Source: BP-133 sp040756995 (GTDB lineage: Bacteria > Actinomycetota > Acidimicrobiia > IMCC26256 > BP-133). Taken from it: a DNA stretch of 64,000 nucleotides. The stretch is taken from contig JBFLYK010000004.1 of the NCBI GenBank assembly GCA_040756995.1, positions 1-64,000 of the forward strand. The letters are read 5' to 3'. Below are positions 50,853-59,938 of this stretch, piece by piece. Numbering within the stretch: the first letter of the stretch is position 1; each line of letters opens with the position of its first letter. Below the pieces are notes generated by a model. The model did no database searches, was not told where the DNA came from, and saw nothing but the letters and a program-made list of their open reading frames with translations. The translations under genes were made by a program, and so were the position numbers.

Positions 50853-52097
50853 TCAGGAGCCGTCTCCGCCGATGAGCGCGGGCATCGTCGCCGAGCACCC
50901 AGGCTCGGTGTCGTCGAGCCAGGCAAAGCCGTCTTGGACCAGCGTCAACGCCAATGTGTAGCGCCCAGCGACCGGTGGGACGTCGACGGTCGCGACAAGC
51001 CGGGTGGATCGGCCGGGACCGACCGGTTCTGGAAGACCGGTGCGCCTTCCGTCGGAGCCTCTGCGGGCGCCGGTCTCATCGAGCCACCGATACGACACGT
51101 CGACGGGGTGATGGGGAAACTCCGATGAGAGCCAACAGCGGCTTCCGTTGGTCAACTCGACGGGAATCTCGATCCTCTGCCCGGGAGCGGCCGAAAGGGT
51201 TGCCACCGCCGGGCGGAGGATGATCCCTCGAGGATCGATCACGAACGTCTCCTCTGGCATCCGCCAGCGATTCTCGTGGACCGAGAGCTTGGCGAGATCG
51301 ACGACAGCCAAGGCCCGTTGTCGGACCAACTGCCTGAGCGGCATCGCCGGCACGCCGACGAGATCGACCACCCCGCGTCGTCCGAGAATCCGACGAAGAT
51401 GCCCGACGGAGGCGATGGGCGTGATGTCGCCTCTGGCCGCGATCACGCCGACGAACGGGTAGATCCGGCGCATCCGACGGAGGAGTCGCTCGTAGTCGGC
51501 CTCCCCAAAACGACGCAGGGCCACCGGGTTGCACTCGACGACGAGGATCGGCCGGAACCGGCGGAGGGTCTCAGCCGCTCCCTCGAGAACGGCAAGTTCT
51601 ACGCCCTCCACGTCGAGCTTCACGAGGTCGAGGCGGTCGATCCCGGCTTGGCGGGCCCAGGTGTCGAACCGGACGGAGGGGACGGCAGCACCGGCCGTCC
51701 CGACGTGGGAACCGCCGGGATAGCCCGGCTCGTATTCGAAGTTCACCTCGCCGTCACGGTCGAACAGCGCCACCCGCTGCGCCGTCACGTTGTCCAATCC
51801 GTTGGCCGCCACGTTGCCCGTCAGGTGGACGAAATTCTCGGCTACCGGTTCGAAGGCGTAGACGTGGCCCTTGGGGCACAACGAAGCGAGCAGCACAGTG
51901 ACGACGCCGATGTAGGCGCCGATGTCGACCACGACGGCATCCGGCGGCAGCCGGCGCTGCAGCAGAGCGGTGAGATCCGGCTGGTAGTAGCCGCCGGACC
52001 GCTCCAGCTCGCCGACGCAGCCCGCGCAGGCCTCGCTCCCCGTGATGGAGAACTCCTGGCCTGGGAACGGCCGAAACGTCACGGTCTTGTTCGCCAC
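50853..52097 (-). CDS. FkbM family methyltransferase with C-terminal beta-sandwich
   Basis: A 414-residue protein. Residues 40-215 are an FkbM methyltransferase: VVVDIGAYIGVVTVLLA, YAFEPVAENF, LVKLDVEGVELAVLEG, LVVECNP. Residues about 280-414 form an added domain (IPVELTNGSRCW, VSYRWLDETG, RTGLPEPVGPGRS, PPVAGRYTLALTLVQDG), a module found on several glycan enzymes and probably glycan-binding. Expected reaction: O-methylation of a sugar. The GTG start has TAGCTT 11 nt upstream. It lies tail-to-tail with wzt, fitting a role in capping the exported chain (inference). Confidence 0.82.
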   Translation of the reverse strand: MANKTVTFRPFPGQEFSITGSEACAGCVGELERSGGYYQPDLTALLQRRLPPDAVVVDIGAYIGVVTVLLASLCPKGHVYAFEPVAENFVHLTGNVAANGLDNVTAQRVALFDRDGEVNFEYEPGYPGGSHVGTAGAAVPSVRFDTWARQAGIDRLDLVKLDVEGVELAVLEGAAETLRRFRPILVVECNPVALRRFGEADYERLLRRMRRIYPFVGVIAARGDITPIASVGHLRRILGRRGVVDLVGVPAMPLRQLVRQRALAVVDLAKLSVHENRWRMPEETFVIDPRGIILRPAVATLSAAPGQRIEIPVELTNGSRCWLSSEFPHHPVDVSYRWLDETGARRGSDGRRTGLPEPVGPGRSTRLVATVDVPPVAGRYTLALTLVQDGFAWLDDTEPGCSATMPALIGGDGS

Positions 52098-52133
52098 CGT
52101 GGTCGGAGAAGCTACCAGTCAGCCTCCTTCCGT

Positions 52134-52146
52134 TAGTGTTGGCGCC
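52134..52146 (+). promoter_or_regulatory. Leaderless promoter for the DUF4214-methyltransferase gene
   Basis: TAGTGT at 52134-52139, 7 nt, GTG 52147. Divergent from the FkbM gene start at 52097. Confidence 0.45.
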
Positions 52147-53436
52147 GTGAAGGTTCGGCGACGCCGAGGTCGCGACGCGAGGCCCGGTGCCTCGGCCGAC
52201 TTCGTGGAGATGGCCCATCGCCGCGTCTTCGGGACATCTCCGAACCTGGTCGCTCGCCGGCGCTACGCCGCGTTGCTGTCCGAACACGGCCGGCTCGGCG
52301 TTCTCAGCCGGATGCTGGCCCAGCCGGCCCACGCCGACCGGGTCGTCGCCGAGTTGGACCCCGAACCCGGTCTCTCGGACGACGACTTCGTGGTCTGGGC
52401 CTACCAGACCCTCCTCGGCCGGGAACCCGATGCCATCGGCGGGGCGAGCGCGCTGGAAACGCTGCAGCGACGAGGGACTCGCGACGCCGTCGTGCGCGAA
52501 ATCGTCCGCTCCGACGAATACCGGCGGCATGCGCTCCCGCGGTACTTCCCGCTGGTCGACCTCCGGAGCCTGCGCCCGGACCAGTACTTCGAGCGCCAGA
52601 ACCAGGAGCCGGGGACCTGGGTGCTGTTCCAGGCGGACGGCCCGGAGGATTTCGACTGGCTCGAGACGGCCATTCTCGACAGCGGATACTACGACCGGCC
52701 CGGAGTGTGGCGGCTGGAGATCGAGACCGACAAGAAGCTGATGGCCGAACTCGTCGCCAGCCTGGAGCCGAGCCGGGTGCTCGAGCTCGGCTGTGCCAGC
52801 GGCGCCGTCCTCCAGTGCCTGCACGACCTGGGGGTCGAAGCCGAGGGCGTGGAGATCAGCGGCGCGGCGATCGAGGCGGCCTTTCCCGCCGTCCGCGGCC
52901 GGATCCACCGGGTCAACGCCACCGAGTTCGAACTGTCCTCTTCCTACGACGTGATCTTCGGGCTCGACATCTTCGAGCATCTCAATCCGAACCGCCTCGG
53001 AGAGTGCCTGAAGCGTGTCGAAGCGCACCTGGCGCCGGGCGGTTTCGTCTTCGCCAACATCCCGGCCTTCGGTCACGATCCCGTCTTCGGCGAGGTCTTT
53101 CCCATCTACATCGATGAGTGGCGGGCTGACGGTGATCGAGGCCAGAACTACCGGACGCTCCACTGCGACGAGCTCGGCTATCCGCTCAACGGCCACCTGA
53201 TCTGGGGCCGCAGCGACTGGTGGGTGGCCCAGTTCGAAGCGGTCGGGCTGCGCCGCCAGCCGGAGATCGAAGCCGGCCTCCACCGCCGCTACGACGACTA
53301 CCTGGCCGGGGCCACACCGGCCCGGCGCTCCTTCTACGTCTTCTCGAAGGACGCCCAGCCGGCCGACATCACCCGCATCGCCGCCGCCATCAATGCCACC
53401 GGCTCGGCGGTGCTGGAGGCGCTTGCGGCGCATTAG
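52147..53436 (+). CDS. DUF4214-class I SAM methyltransferase fusion
   Basis: A 429-residue protein. Residues about 73-125 match DUF4214 (VVWAYQTLLGREPDAIGG then IVRSDEYRRHALP). Residues 190-400 form a methyltransferase with VLELGCASGAVLQCL, GVEISGAAI and IFGLDIFEHLNPNRLGE. The same N-terminal module fronts the sulfotransferase at 16468, so two modifying enzymes share it; a docking or oligomerising role is inferred. It overlaps the AftB-like gene downstream by up to 44 nt. Confidence 0.8.
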   Translation: MKVRRRRGRDARPGASADFVEMAHRRVFGTSPNLVARRRYAALLSEHGRLGVLSRMLAQPAHADRVVAELDPEPGLSDDDFVVWAYQTLLGREPDAIGGASALETLQRRGTRDAVVREIVRSDEYRRHALPRYFPLVDLRSLRPDQYFERQNQEPGTWVLFQADGPEDFDWLETAILDSGYYDRPGVWRLEIETDKKLMAELVASLEPSRVLELGCASGAVLQCLHDLGVEAEGVEISGAAIEAAFPAVRGRIHRVNATEFELSSSYDVIFGLDIFEHLNPNRLGECLKRVEAHLAPGGFVFANIPAFGHDPVFGEVFPIYIDEWRADGDRGQNYRTLHCDELGYPLNGHLIWGRSDWWVAQFEAVGLRRQPEIEAGLHRRYDDYLAGATPARRSFYVFSKDAQPADITRIAAAINATGSAVLEALAAH

Positions 53437-55159
53437 AAGCATCTGGCTCGTCGTCGTCCCCGCCGCCGTCCTCCTCGTGGGCGCCTGGCAGCGACGATGG
53501 ATGGCCGACGACGCGTTCATCCATCTCCGGGTGGTGGAACAGATCCTCCATGGCCACGGCCCGGTGTTCAACGCCGGAGAACGGGTCGAGGCCTCGACCA
53601 GTCCGCTGTGGGTCCTCGTGCTGGCGGTCGTCTCGGCGCCCCGGGTCATCGGACCGGAGAAGGCGGCGGTCGGGTTGGCGCTGTTGTCGACGATCGCGGG
53701 TCTCCTCCTGGCGGCCTGGGGCGCGGGTCGGTTGTGGCGCAACAACGATCAGGACCGCAAGGCCTGGTTCCTGCCCCTCGGAGCCGTGATCCTGGCCGTT
53801 CTGCCGCCGATGTGGGACTTCGCCACGTCCGGCCTCGAAACCGGATTCGGCTTCCTGTGGCTCGGAGGTTGCTTCGCGCTGTTGGCTCGGCTCGCCACCA
53901 GCGATGCGCGATGCCCGGCGCTCCGAGCCGTTGCTCTGACGGCCGGTCTCGGGCCTCTCATCCGCCCGGAGTTCGCCCTGTTCACCGCGGTCTTCCTCGG
54001 CGCCGCCATCATCCTCGGCGCCGAGGCGACCGACCGGCCCCGACGCTTCCGGCTTGTGCTGCTCGTCAGCGGGCTGGCTCTCCCGGCCGCCTACCAGATC
54101 TTCCGGATGGGCTACTACGGCGCCCTGGTGCCCAATACCGCCTTCGCCAAGGAAGCCTCACGGGCGTGGTGGTCACAGGGCTTCCGCTATCTCGGTGACT
54201 TCGTCGGCACGTACTGGATCTGGCTGCCGATGCTGATGGTCGCCGTCCTGGTGGCGCTCTCGGCCCGGCACGCCTGGCCCGCACCTCGCCACCGACTCGT
54301 CGTGCTCGCCGCCCCGGTGGTCGGCGGCGTCGCCCATGTCCTCTATATCACCCGGGTGGGAGGCGACTTCATGCACGGCCGCCTGCTGCTGCCCGGCCTC
54401 TTCGCCGTTGTGATGCCGGTCATGGTCTGCCGGATCCGGACGGCGCCGCAATGGCTGGCGGCCGCCACGGTGGTTGCCTGGGCTGTGGTCTGCGGCGCCC
54501 AGCTGCGCGTCCCCTACGTTATGACGGCCGACGGGCTGACCGACGAACGGGCCTTCTACACGGTGGGCACGAAGCGGTCGAACCCCATCACCGCCCCCGA
54601 CTTCGTCCGGCACCCCTTCCACGAAGACGCCGCCGAGGCCAAGCGGCTGCGCCGCGATGGGCAACGCCTGGTGGTCTGGCGACCCGACTACCGGGCCTAC
54701 GGATTCGCCACTGCCCCGCTCCGGCCGGACTTCCCGTTCCCCGTCGCCTTCAGCAGCGACTACGTCGGGGTCATGGGCTTCGTCTCCGGCCCCGACATCT
54801 ACGTGGCCGACCGCATGGGGCTGGGCGACACGCTCGCCGCCCGGGTCGAGATCACCAGCCGGGGACGGCCCGGCCACGAGAAGCAACTCCCGATCGCCTG
54901 GGTGCTCGGTCGTCTCGCCGACCCCGCCGCCGCGCCGCCTGCGGACGTGCCCCGGGAGGCGGTGGACGCCGCCCGGGCCGCGCTGCAGTGCGGACAGCTG
55001 GCCGACCTCCGGGCGGCCACGACCGGCCGGCTCTCGCTCGGCCGGTTCGTCCGCAACCTAGGAGTCGCGCTGCGGCTCCAGAGCTTTCGCGTGGACCGCG
55101 ACCCGGTCATCGCCGAACGAGAGATCTGCCGGCGGTCGGTCCGCAACGGTGCGCCGTAG
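53393..55159 (+). CDS. AftB-like arabinofuranosyltransferase (GT-C), copy 2
   Basis: A 588-residue membrane protein homologous along its length to the 8009 gene: QRRWMADDAFIHLRVVEQIL (Asp-Asp in the first loop), GHGPVFNAGERVEASTSPLW, PPMWDFATSGLETG, RVGGDFMHGRLLLP, TDERAFY, and RGRPGHEK in the C-terminal domain. Presumed role: transfer of arabinofuranose from decaprenyl-phospho-arabinose at the outer face. It differs by lacking the 35-residue N-terminal tail. The start is uncertain (ATG 53393 or TTG 53423, the latter after TGGAGG). The end overlaps the convergent gene by 102 nt. Confidence 0.82.
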   Translation: MPPARRCWRRLRRIRSIWLVVVPAAVLLVGAWQRRWMADDAFIHLRVVEQILHGHGPVFNAGERVEASTSPLWVLVLAVVSAPRVIGPEKAAVGLALLSTIAGLLLAAWGAGRLWRNNDQDRKAWFLPLGAVILAVLPPMWDFATSGLETGFGFLWLGGCFALLARLATSDARCPALRAVALTAGLGPLIRPEFALFTAVFLGAAIILGAEATDRPRRFRLVLLVSGLALPAAYQIFRMGYYGALVPNTAFAKEASRAWWSQGFRYLGDFVGTYWIWLPMLMVAVLVALSARHAWPAPRHRLVVLAAPVVGGVAHVLYITRVGGDFMHGRLLLPGLFAVVMPVMVCRIRTAPQWLAAATVVAWAVVCGAQLRVPYVMTADGLTDERAFYTVGTKRSNPITAPDFVRHPFHEDAAEAKRLRRDGQRLVVWRPDYRAYGFATAPLRPDFPFPVAFSSDYVGVMGFVSGPDIYVADRMGLGDTLAARVEITSRGRPGHEKQLPIAWVLGRLADPAAAPPADVPREAVDAARAALQCGQLADLRAATTGRLSLGRFVRNLGVALRLQSFRVDRDPVIAEREICRRSVRNGAP

Positions 55160-56152
55160 GACGTGCTCGCAGAGGAGGACGGGAAGGAGGAGCCGCATGG
55201 CCTCGAACCAGATGCCTTCGGCGACACAGGCCGCGACGTACGGCGCCGAGAAGAGCCACAGCAGCAACCGGGTCGGGCGCCAGTGCTTCCGGGCCGTCTC
55301 GGACAAGGCGGGCCACGTCAGGTAGAGGGCACAGGCACCCAGACCGTAGAACACGAGCGCGACGACGCTGCTCATCTCCCAGTTCATTTCGTTGAGCACG
55401 GATTCGGAGAGTGACGTGTCCAGTTCCGGGTCGGTGGCGACCACGAGCCGAAGCGTCACGTAGGTGCCGAGCCAGCCTCCGGCCAGGGCGGCGGCCGACC
55501 ACCAGACGGGGTCGCGTACCCGGCCGAGTGCCCGCCAGCCGTGCTGCCCGACCAACACGGCAGCAACGGCGGCGACCGCCACGACGAAGGATTCCCGGGT
55601 CGCGGTCCCGACGCCCGCCAGCACGAGACACAAGGGCGGCGCCCATGGTCGGCCGCTGAGGGCTACGACGACGGCGCCCACGGTCAGGAGATAGCCCAGG
55701 TTGTCGTACGGCGTGACGACGTAGCCGCTCAGCGCCACCAGCACGACGACGATGACGTATGACAGGCGCCATTCATCCGCCGCTCGCGCCGTGACGGCGT
55801 ACAGCAGCATGGCCAGGGCGACGAACGCCACGCCGTTCACCACCAGAAGGGCGGTGAACAGATCCGCCGGTGGGCGACCATGGCCGATGTCGGTGGCGAT
55901 GGTGTGCAGCGCGACGCCGAAGTGATCGAGCACCCGACCGACCGCGACCACCAGCTCGCGGCCGACAACCCGGTAGCGGTAGACGCCGTGGCGGTACTGA
56001 TAGAGGAAGGCCTCCCGGGCGTAGAGCTGATGCGAATAGCTGGAGTCGTAGCCCAGGGTCAGAACGAGATGGAGCGTCGCCGGCAGCAGGCCGGCCAGGG
56101 CGAAGCCCTGCCGGCGGGAGCGGCGGGAATGCCCGCTTCGACGCGACGCCAC
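55058..56152 (-). CDS. Polytopic membrane protein, unknown (GT-C-like)
   Basis: About 364 residues with 8-9 hydrophobic helices. The first loop has LGYDSSYSHQLYAREAFLYQYR, and the middle TPYDNLGYLL and GTATRESF; these resemble small GT-C-like membrane proteins but no family is recognised. GTG 56152 is used to avoid overlap with the divergent gene; ATG 56212, which has GAAGGTGAG upstream, would give 20 more residues and a 41-nt divergent overlap. It shares 102 nt with the convergent AftB-like gene. Confidence 0.55.
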   Translation of the reverse strand: MASRRSGHSRRSRRQGFALAGLLPATLHLVLTLGYDSSYSHQLYAREAFLYQYRHGVYRYRVVGRELVVAVGRVLDHFGVALHTIATDIGHGRPPADLFTALLVVNGVAFVALAMLLYAVTARAADEWRLSYVIVVVLVALSGYVVTPYDNLGYLLTVGAVVVALSGRPWAPPLCLVLAGVGTATRESFVVAVAAVAAVLVGQHGWRALGRVRDPVWWSAAALAGGWLGTYVTLRLVVATDPELDTSLSESVLNEMNWEMSSVVALVFYGLGACALYLTWPALSETARKHWRPTRLLLWLFSAPYVAACVAEGIWFEAMRLLLPVLLCEHVLRRTVADRPPADLSFGDDRVAVHAKALEPQRDS

Positions 56153-56157
56153 CGACG

Positions 56158-56171
56158 TATCATCGCCCCTG
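56158..56171 (+). promoter_or_regulatory. Leaderless promoter for the 426-residue membrane protein
   Basis: TATCAT at 56158-56163, 8 nt, ATG 56172. Confidence 0.5.
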
Positions 56172-57452
56172 ATGCGGAAGCGGGCCGGGATCCTTCTCTG
56201 CGGGCCCGTCATGCTGCTCACCTTCATCGGCCACAACGCCGCCTCGTCGAGCCACTCCGGAGGCGACTCCACCTGGACGACCTACCAGGCGCTCAGCCTG
56301 CTCCACGACCAGACACTGACGCTGGAGCGCTGGCAGGATCGGATCGCCAAGAATCCCGTCCACACCGGGACGAACGAGCACGGCCAGCCGGTGTACACCT
56401 TCCCCTGGGGGACGGCCGTGGTGATCGCCCCGGTGATGGCCGGCCTCGAGATCAAGGAGAAGCTCCGGGGCCGGAGCCTCCAGGCCGAGATCCGGCCCCA
56501 GGACGCTCCCCACGAGACCGAGAACACGGTGGCCAGCATCCTCGTCGCGCTCACCACCGGGCTGATGTTCCTCATCGCCCTGTCCCAGCTCGGCTCGCCT
56601 TGGTGGTCGGCCGGGGTGGCACTGAGCTTCGCCTTCGCCACCTCCGCCTTCTCCACCGCCACCCGGGCGTTGTGGTCCCACGGGCCGGCGATCCTCGTCA
56701 TCACCTGTGAACTGGCCATCCTCCTGCGCTCACGGCCACCGCCCCGAGGGCCGGGGCGGGACCGGCTGATCCCTCTGCTCGGGCCGCTGTTCGTGCTGGC
56801 CTACGCCGTTCGCCCGACCACGGCGGTGATCGCGGTCGTCTTCACCGTGGTCGTCGCCATCAGCCACCGGCGCCGCCTCCCACTGATGCTGGCCGGGGGA
56901 GCCCTCGGGGCGGCGGCCTATTTCGCCGTGAACCTGGCCACCTATCAGCAGCTCCAGCCGGCCTACTACAGCCCCGGCCGCCTGTTCGACAGCGACCACT
57001 TCTTCGAAGCCCTGGCCGGAAACCTCATCAGCCCCCAACGCGGTCTCCTGGTCTGGTGCCCCATCGTGCTCGTGGCCGTGGCGGGCGTCGTCGTGGCCCA
57101 CCGCCGAGGCGCATTCGACGCCCTCACCGGCGGGCTCGTGGCCGCCGTCATGGGCTACTGGATCGTGATCTCCACCCTCGAACCGTGGTGGGCGGGCTTC
57201 TCGGTCGGCCCCCGGCTCTTCACCGACGTCCTTCCGATCCTCACCGTGCTGTCGGTGCCGGCGGTCGACGAGCTGCGGCGCCGGCACTGGATGGGTCGGG
57301 GCGCCGTCGCCGCTGTGCTGGCCTGGAGCCTGTTCACCAACCACCGGGGCGCGACGCGGTTCGAGACCCAGCTCTGGAACCGGTACCCGGTCGACGTCCA
57401 CCAGGACCCGGGCCGCATCTGGGACTGGGACGACCCGCAGTTCCTCCGCTGA
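56172..57452 (+). CDS. Polytopic membrane protein, GT-C-like
   Basis: A 426-residue protein with about 9-10 helices. The blocks NLISPQRGLLVWCPIVL and EPWWAGFSVGPRLFTDVLPIL mark a widespread bacterial family of uncharacterised membrane proteins related to GT39-like transferases. The first loop contains SHSGGDSTWTTYQAL with an acidic residue in the usual GT-C place. Start set by the leaderless promoter. It ends 13 nt from the convergent mannosyltransferase-like gene. Substrates unknown. Confidence 0.65.
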   Translation: MRKRAGILLCGPVMLLTFIGHNAASSSHSGGDSTWTTYQALSLLHDQTLTLERWQDRIAKNPVHTGTNEHGQPVYTFPWGTAVVIAPVMAGLEIKEKLRGRSLQAEIRPQDAPHETENTVASILVALTTGLMFLIALSQLGSPWWSAGVALSFAFATSAFSTATRALWSHGPAILVITCELAILLRSRPPPRGPGRDRLIPLLGPLFVLAYAVRPTTAVIAVVFTVVVAISHRRRLPLMLAGGALGAAAYFAVNLATYQQLQPAYYSPGRLFDSDHFFEALAGNLISPQRGLLVWCPIVLVAVAGVVVAHRRGAFDALTGGLVAAVMGYWIVISTLEPWWAGFSVGPRLFTDVLPILTVLSVPAVDELRRRHWMGRGAVAAVLAWSLFTNHRGATRFETQLWNRYPVDVHQDPGRIWDWDDPQFLR

Positions 57453-57465
57453 AGAGCAGGCCGGG

Positions 57466-58641
57466 CTACGGCGTGGCCAGCATGGTGAGGACCGACACGA
57501 ACGTCAACGCGCCGAGCAGGGCAGCGAACACTCCGAGGGTGACCGAAAAGGCGGCCGTTCCCATCCGCCGGGCCAGGGCCTGCGACAGCGGGAAGGCGGT
57601 GGCGATGAACCGGGGCCGGAGACCAAGGTTCCCGGAACCGGCGGCCAGCACGAGAATTCCCACCGTGTAGATGACGAGCGGTACCGGCGGTCGCCAGCGG
57701 ACGAGGAGGACGACGACCGCCACGACGAACGCCAGCCCCAGGGTCGGAAGCACGGGATTGAGATCAGGGCCCCGGCCGCGGCCGAGCAGCACATCGAAGG
57801 CGTCGCCGGCCCGGGTGAAGGCGGCGGTGGGAGAGAACGACTCCTTCCACAGGTTCTGCTCGACGTCGAACCAGGCCCAGAAGGAGCCGGTGCGCCGCCA
57901 CAGAAAGGCGAAGTAGGCCGCCACCCCGGCCAGCGACAGGCCCGGAGCGGCCAACGCCTTCCAGTCGCGTTCCTGCCGGATGGCCATGACCGCCGCCCAC
58001 CCGCCACAGGCGACGAGCACCAGCGCGTTGGGGCGCGTGGCCGTGGCCACCGCACCGCAGAGACCGGCGACGACCCACCGCCGATGGTGCAGGGCGAGGA
58101 GACATCCGATGGAGGCGGCGAGCATCATCGGTTCGGAGTACGCCATCGTGAAGACGAACGAACCGGGGAAGAAGGCGAACAGCGCGGTGCTGCGATCAGC
58201 GAACGACCGGTCGCCGAGCGCCGAGGACAGCGCCCACAGCAACACCGAGGCCACCGCGCCCCAGGCCAGTGCCGCCACCACCGCCGCGGCGCCGTAACTC
58301 AGGCCGGTGACGCCGGCCACGAGGCGGATGCTCATCGGATAGCCCGGAAAGAAGGCCATCACGCCGGACTGCTCGCCATAGCCGTGGTGAGCGATCTGGA
58401 CGTACCAACTGCCGTCCCAACCGGTCAGGGCGGTGAGGAGCGGACTCTGGCCCGCCGGCGGCGCCGGCCACGGCCGACCGGTGACCCAGTCCAGGCCGGT
58501 CACCGACGCCACCGTCACCGTCAGGATGAACGCCACCAGCGACACCGCCCGGGAAGCGGCGTAGATCGCCAGCGGCCGGACCACCCAGTGCCACCGCCAC
58601 GACCGGCTCGCCTCGGCGACGGGCGGCGCCTCCGTGGTCAC
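57466..58641 (-). CDS. PIG-V/mannosyltransferase-like GT-C membrane protein
   Basis: A 391-residue membrane protein with about 9 helices. GWDGSWYVQIAHHGYGEQSGVMAFFPGYP is the PIG-V family signature (positions about 71-99; Asp in GWDG is the catalytic candidate). In eukaryotes PIG-V adds mannose in GPI synthesis; bacterial relatives use polyprenyl-phosphate sugars at the outer face. GTG 58641 overlaps the upstream GT4 stop (GTGA), so the two are cotranslated; longer frames lie inside that gene. Confidence 0.8.
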   Translation of the reverse strand: MTTEAPPVAEASRSWRWHWVVRPLAIYAASRAVSLVAFILTVTVASVTGLDWVTGRPWPAPPAGQSPLLTALTGWDGSWYVQIAHHGYGEQSGVMAFFPGYPMSIRLVAGVTGLSYGAAAVVAALAWGAVASVLLWALSSALGDRSFADRSTALFAFFPGSFVFTMAYSEPMMLAASIGCLLALHHRRWVVAGLCGAVATATRPNALVLVACGGWAAVMAIRQERDWKALAAPGLSLAGVAAYFAFLWRRTGSFWAWFDVEQNLWKESFSPTAAFTRAGDAFDVLLGRGRGPDLNPVLPTLGLAFVVAVVVLLVRWRPPVPLVIYTVGILVLAAGSGNLGLRPRFIATAFPLSQALARRMGTAAFSVTLGVFAALLGALTFVSVLTMLATP

Positions 58642-59879
58642 CGGGCGGCGGTACCCGCCGGCGCTCGCGAGTAGCGGGACGACTCGGCGCGGCGGGCCAG
58701 AGCCAGCACCCGCTCGTAACGGTCGAGGACGGCGTCCCAGGCGTAGCGCTCCTCGACGTAGCGGCGCCCCGCCGCGCCCATCCGGGCGCCGAGATCCGGA
58801 TCGGCGGTCACCAGTTCGACGGCTGCCTCGAACTCGGCGAACCCCCGGTACGGAATTCCGCCGCCGCTGCGCCGGCACTGCCCGTCGAGCACCTCACAGT
58901 GGCCCTGCACCAGCGCCGGGCGCCCATGGGCCCACGCCTCGGTCAGAATCATCGAGAAGCTCTCGAAATATGACGGCAGGGCGAGCGCCGCGCATCCCGC
59001 CAGCGCCGACTCCTTCAGCGCTTCGTCGACGAACCCCGTCACCAGCACATCGGGGTGGGGCTCCAGCGCCCGCACGGCGTCGCCGACGATGGCCAGCTTG
59101 AGCGGGCCGGGGTTGCGTGATTTGTAGGCGGCGAAGAAGTCGAGCAGCTCCTCGGAGCCTTTGGCGGGATCGACCCGACCGACGTAGAGCAGATACGGCG
59201 TGTCACCGAGCCCGAAGGCTTCCCGGAAAGCGGCGCCGTCGTGGCCCCGGTGGCGCTCCGCCTCCACGCCGACTCCGACGATCTCGTAGGGCCGCCGGTG
59301 CCGGAAACGCCGCTCGACGAGCGCCGCTTCCTCCTCGGTGGAGAAGGCGAAGGCACTGGGATGGTGGAACATCGTGCGGTAGAGGTCGAGATACAGCGCC
59401 GGCTCATCGTGGGCCGTGGGGTGCAGGACGGTCGGCGCCACGGCTGACGCCGCCGGCAATCCGGCCCACGACGTGTAGTACAGGTAGGTGAAGAAGATGA
59501 CCACGTCGAAGTCGCCGCCGTGTTCGAGGAGCCACGGCGGCAGCTCCGGGATGTAGGGACCCTGGGCCCGCATCCACTCCTGCTGGAGGTACAGCGGGAC
59601 GGGCCGTTCCCCCCACACGACCCGGGTGTTGAGCGGTTCGAACAGGCGGTCGTCACGCTCCTTCGCCACCGGCAGCCGGTGAACGGTCACCCCGTCGAGC
59701 TCGCCCGTGCCGGCCGGATAGTGGTTCGCCCAGTCGACGTAGTTGACCGCGCAGCTGGTGAGGACATCGACGCGGTGACCCCGAGCGGCCATGCGGGTGG
59801 CGAACTGCCGGCAGTGGAGTTCGGCGCCGCCGGCGACCTCCCGGCCGTAGCGCTGGACGACGAACAACAGCCGGCTCAT
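58638..59879 (-). CDS. Family 4 glycosyltransferase
   Basis: A 413-residue GT-B enzyme: LLFVVQRYGREVAGGAELHC at the N-terminus, VLTSCAVNYVDW, YLLYVGRVDPAKGSEELLDF and the donor motif ALPSYFESFSMILTEAWAHG with the Glu pair. Resembles GT4s that act early on lipid-linked chains. Leaderless start. Coupled to the PIG-V-like gene, suggesting a cytoplasmic and an outer-face step of one glycan. Confidence 0.85.
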   Translation of the reverse strand: MSRLLFVVQRYGREVAGGAELHCRQFATRMAARGHRVDVLTSCAVNYVDWANHYPAGTGELDGVTVHRLPVAKERDDRLFEPLNTRVVWGERPVPLYLQQEWMRAQGPYIPELPPWLLEHGGDFDVVIFFTYLYYTSWAGLPAASAVAPTVLHPTAHDEPALYLDLYRTMFHHPSAFAFSTEEEAALVERRFRHRRPYEIVGVGVEAERHRGHDGAAFREAFGLGDTPYLLYVGRVDPAKGSEELLDFFAAYKSRNPGPLKLAIVGDAVRALEPHPDVLVTGFVDEALKESALAGCAALALPSYFESFSMILTEAWAHGRPALVQGHCEVLDGQCRRSGGGIPYRGFAEFEAAVELVTADPDLGARMGAAGRRYVEERYAWDAVLDRYERVLALARRAESSRYSRAPAGTAAR

Positions 59880-59893
59880 GGCCGCCGACGCTA
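59880..59893 (-). promoter_or_regulatory. Leaderless promoter for the GT4/PIG-V operon
   Basis: TAGCGT (59893 to 59888, minus strand), 8 nt, ATG 59879. Confidence 0.5.
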
Positions 59894-59938
59894 CCAGCCA
59901 GGACTACGCTTTCGGCGGGCTTGAGCCATACAGGAGGG

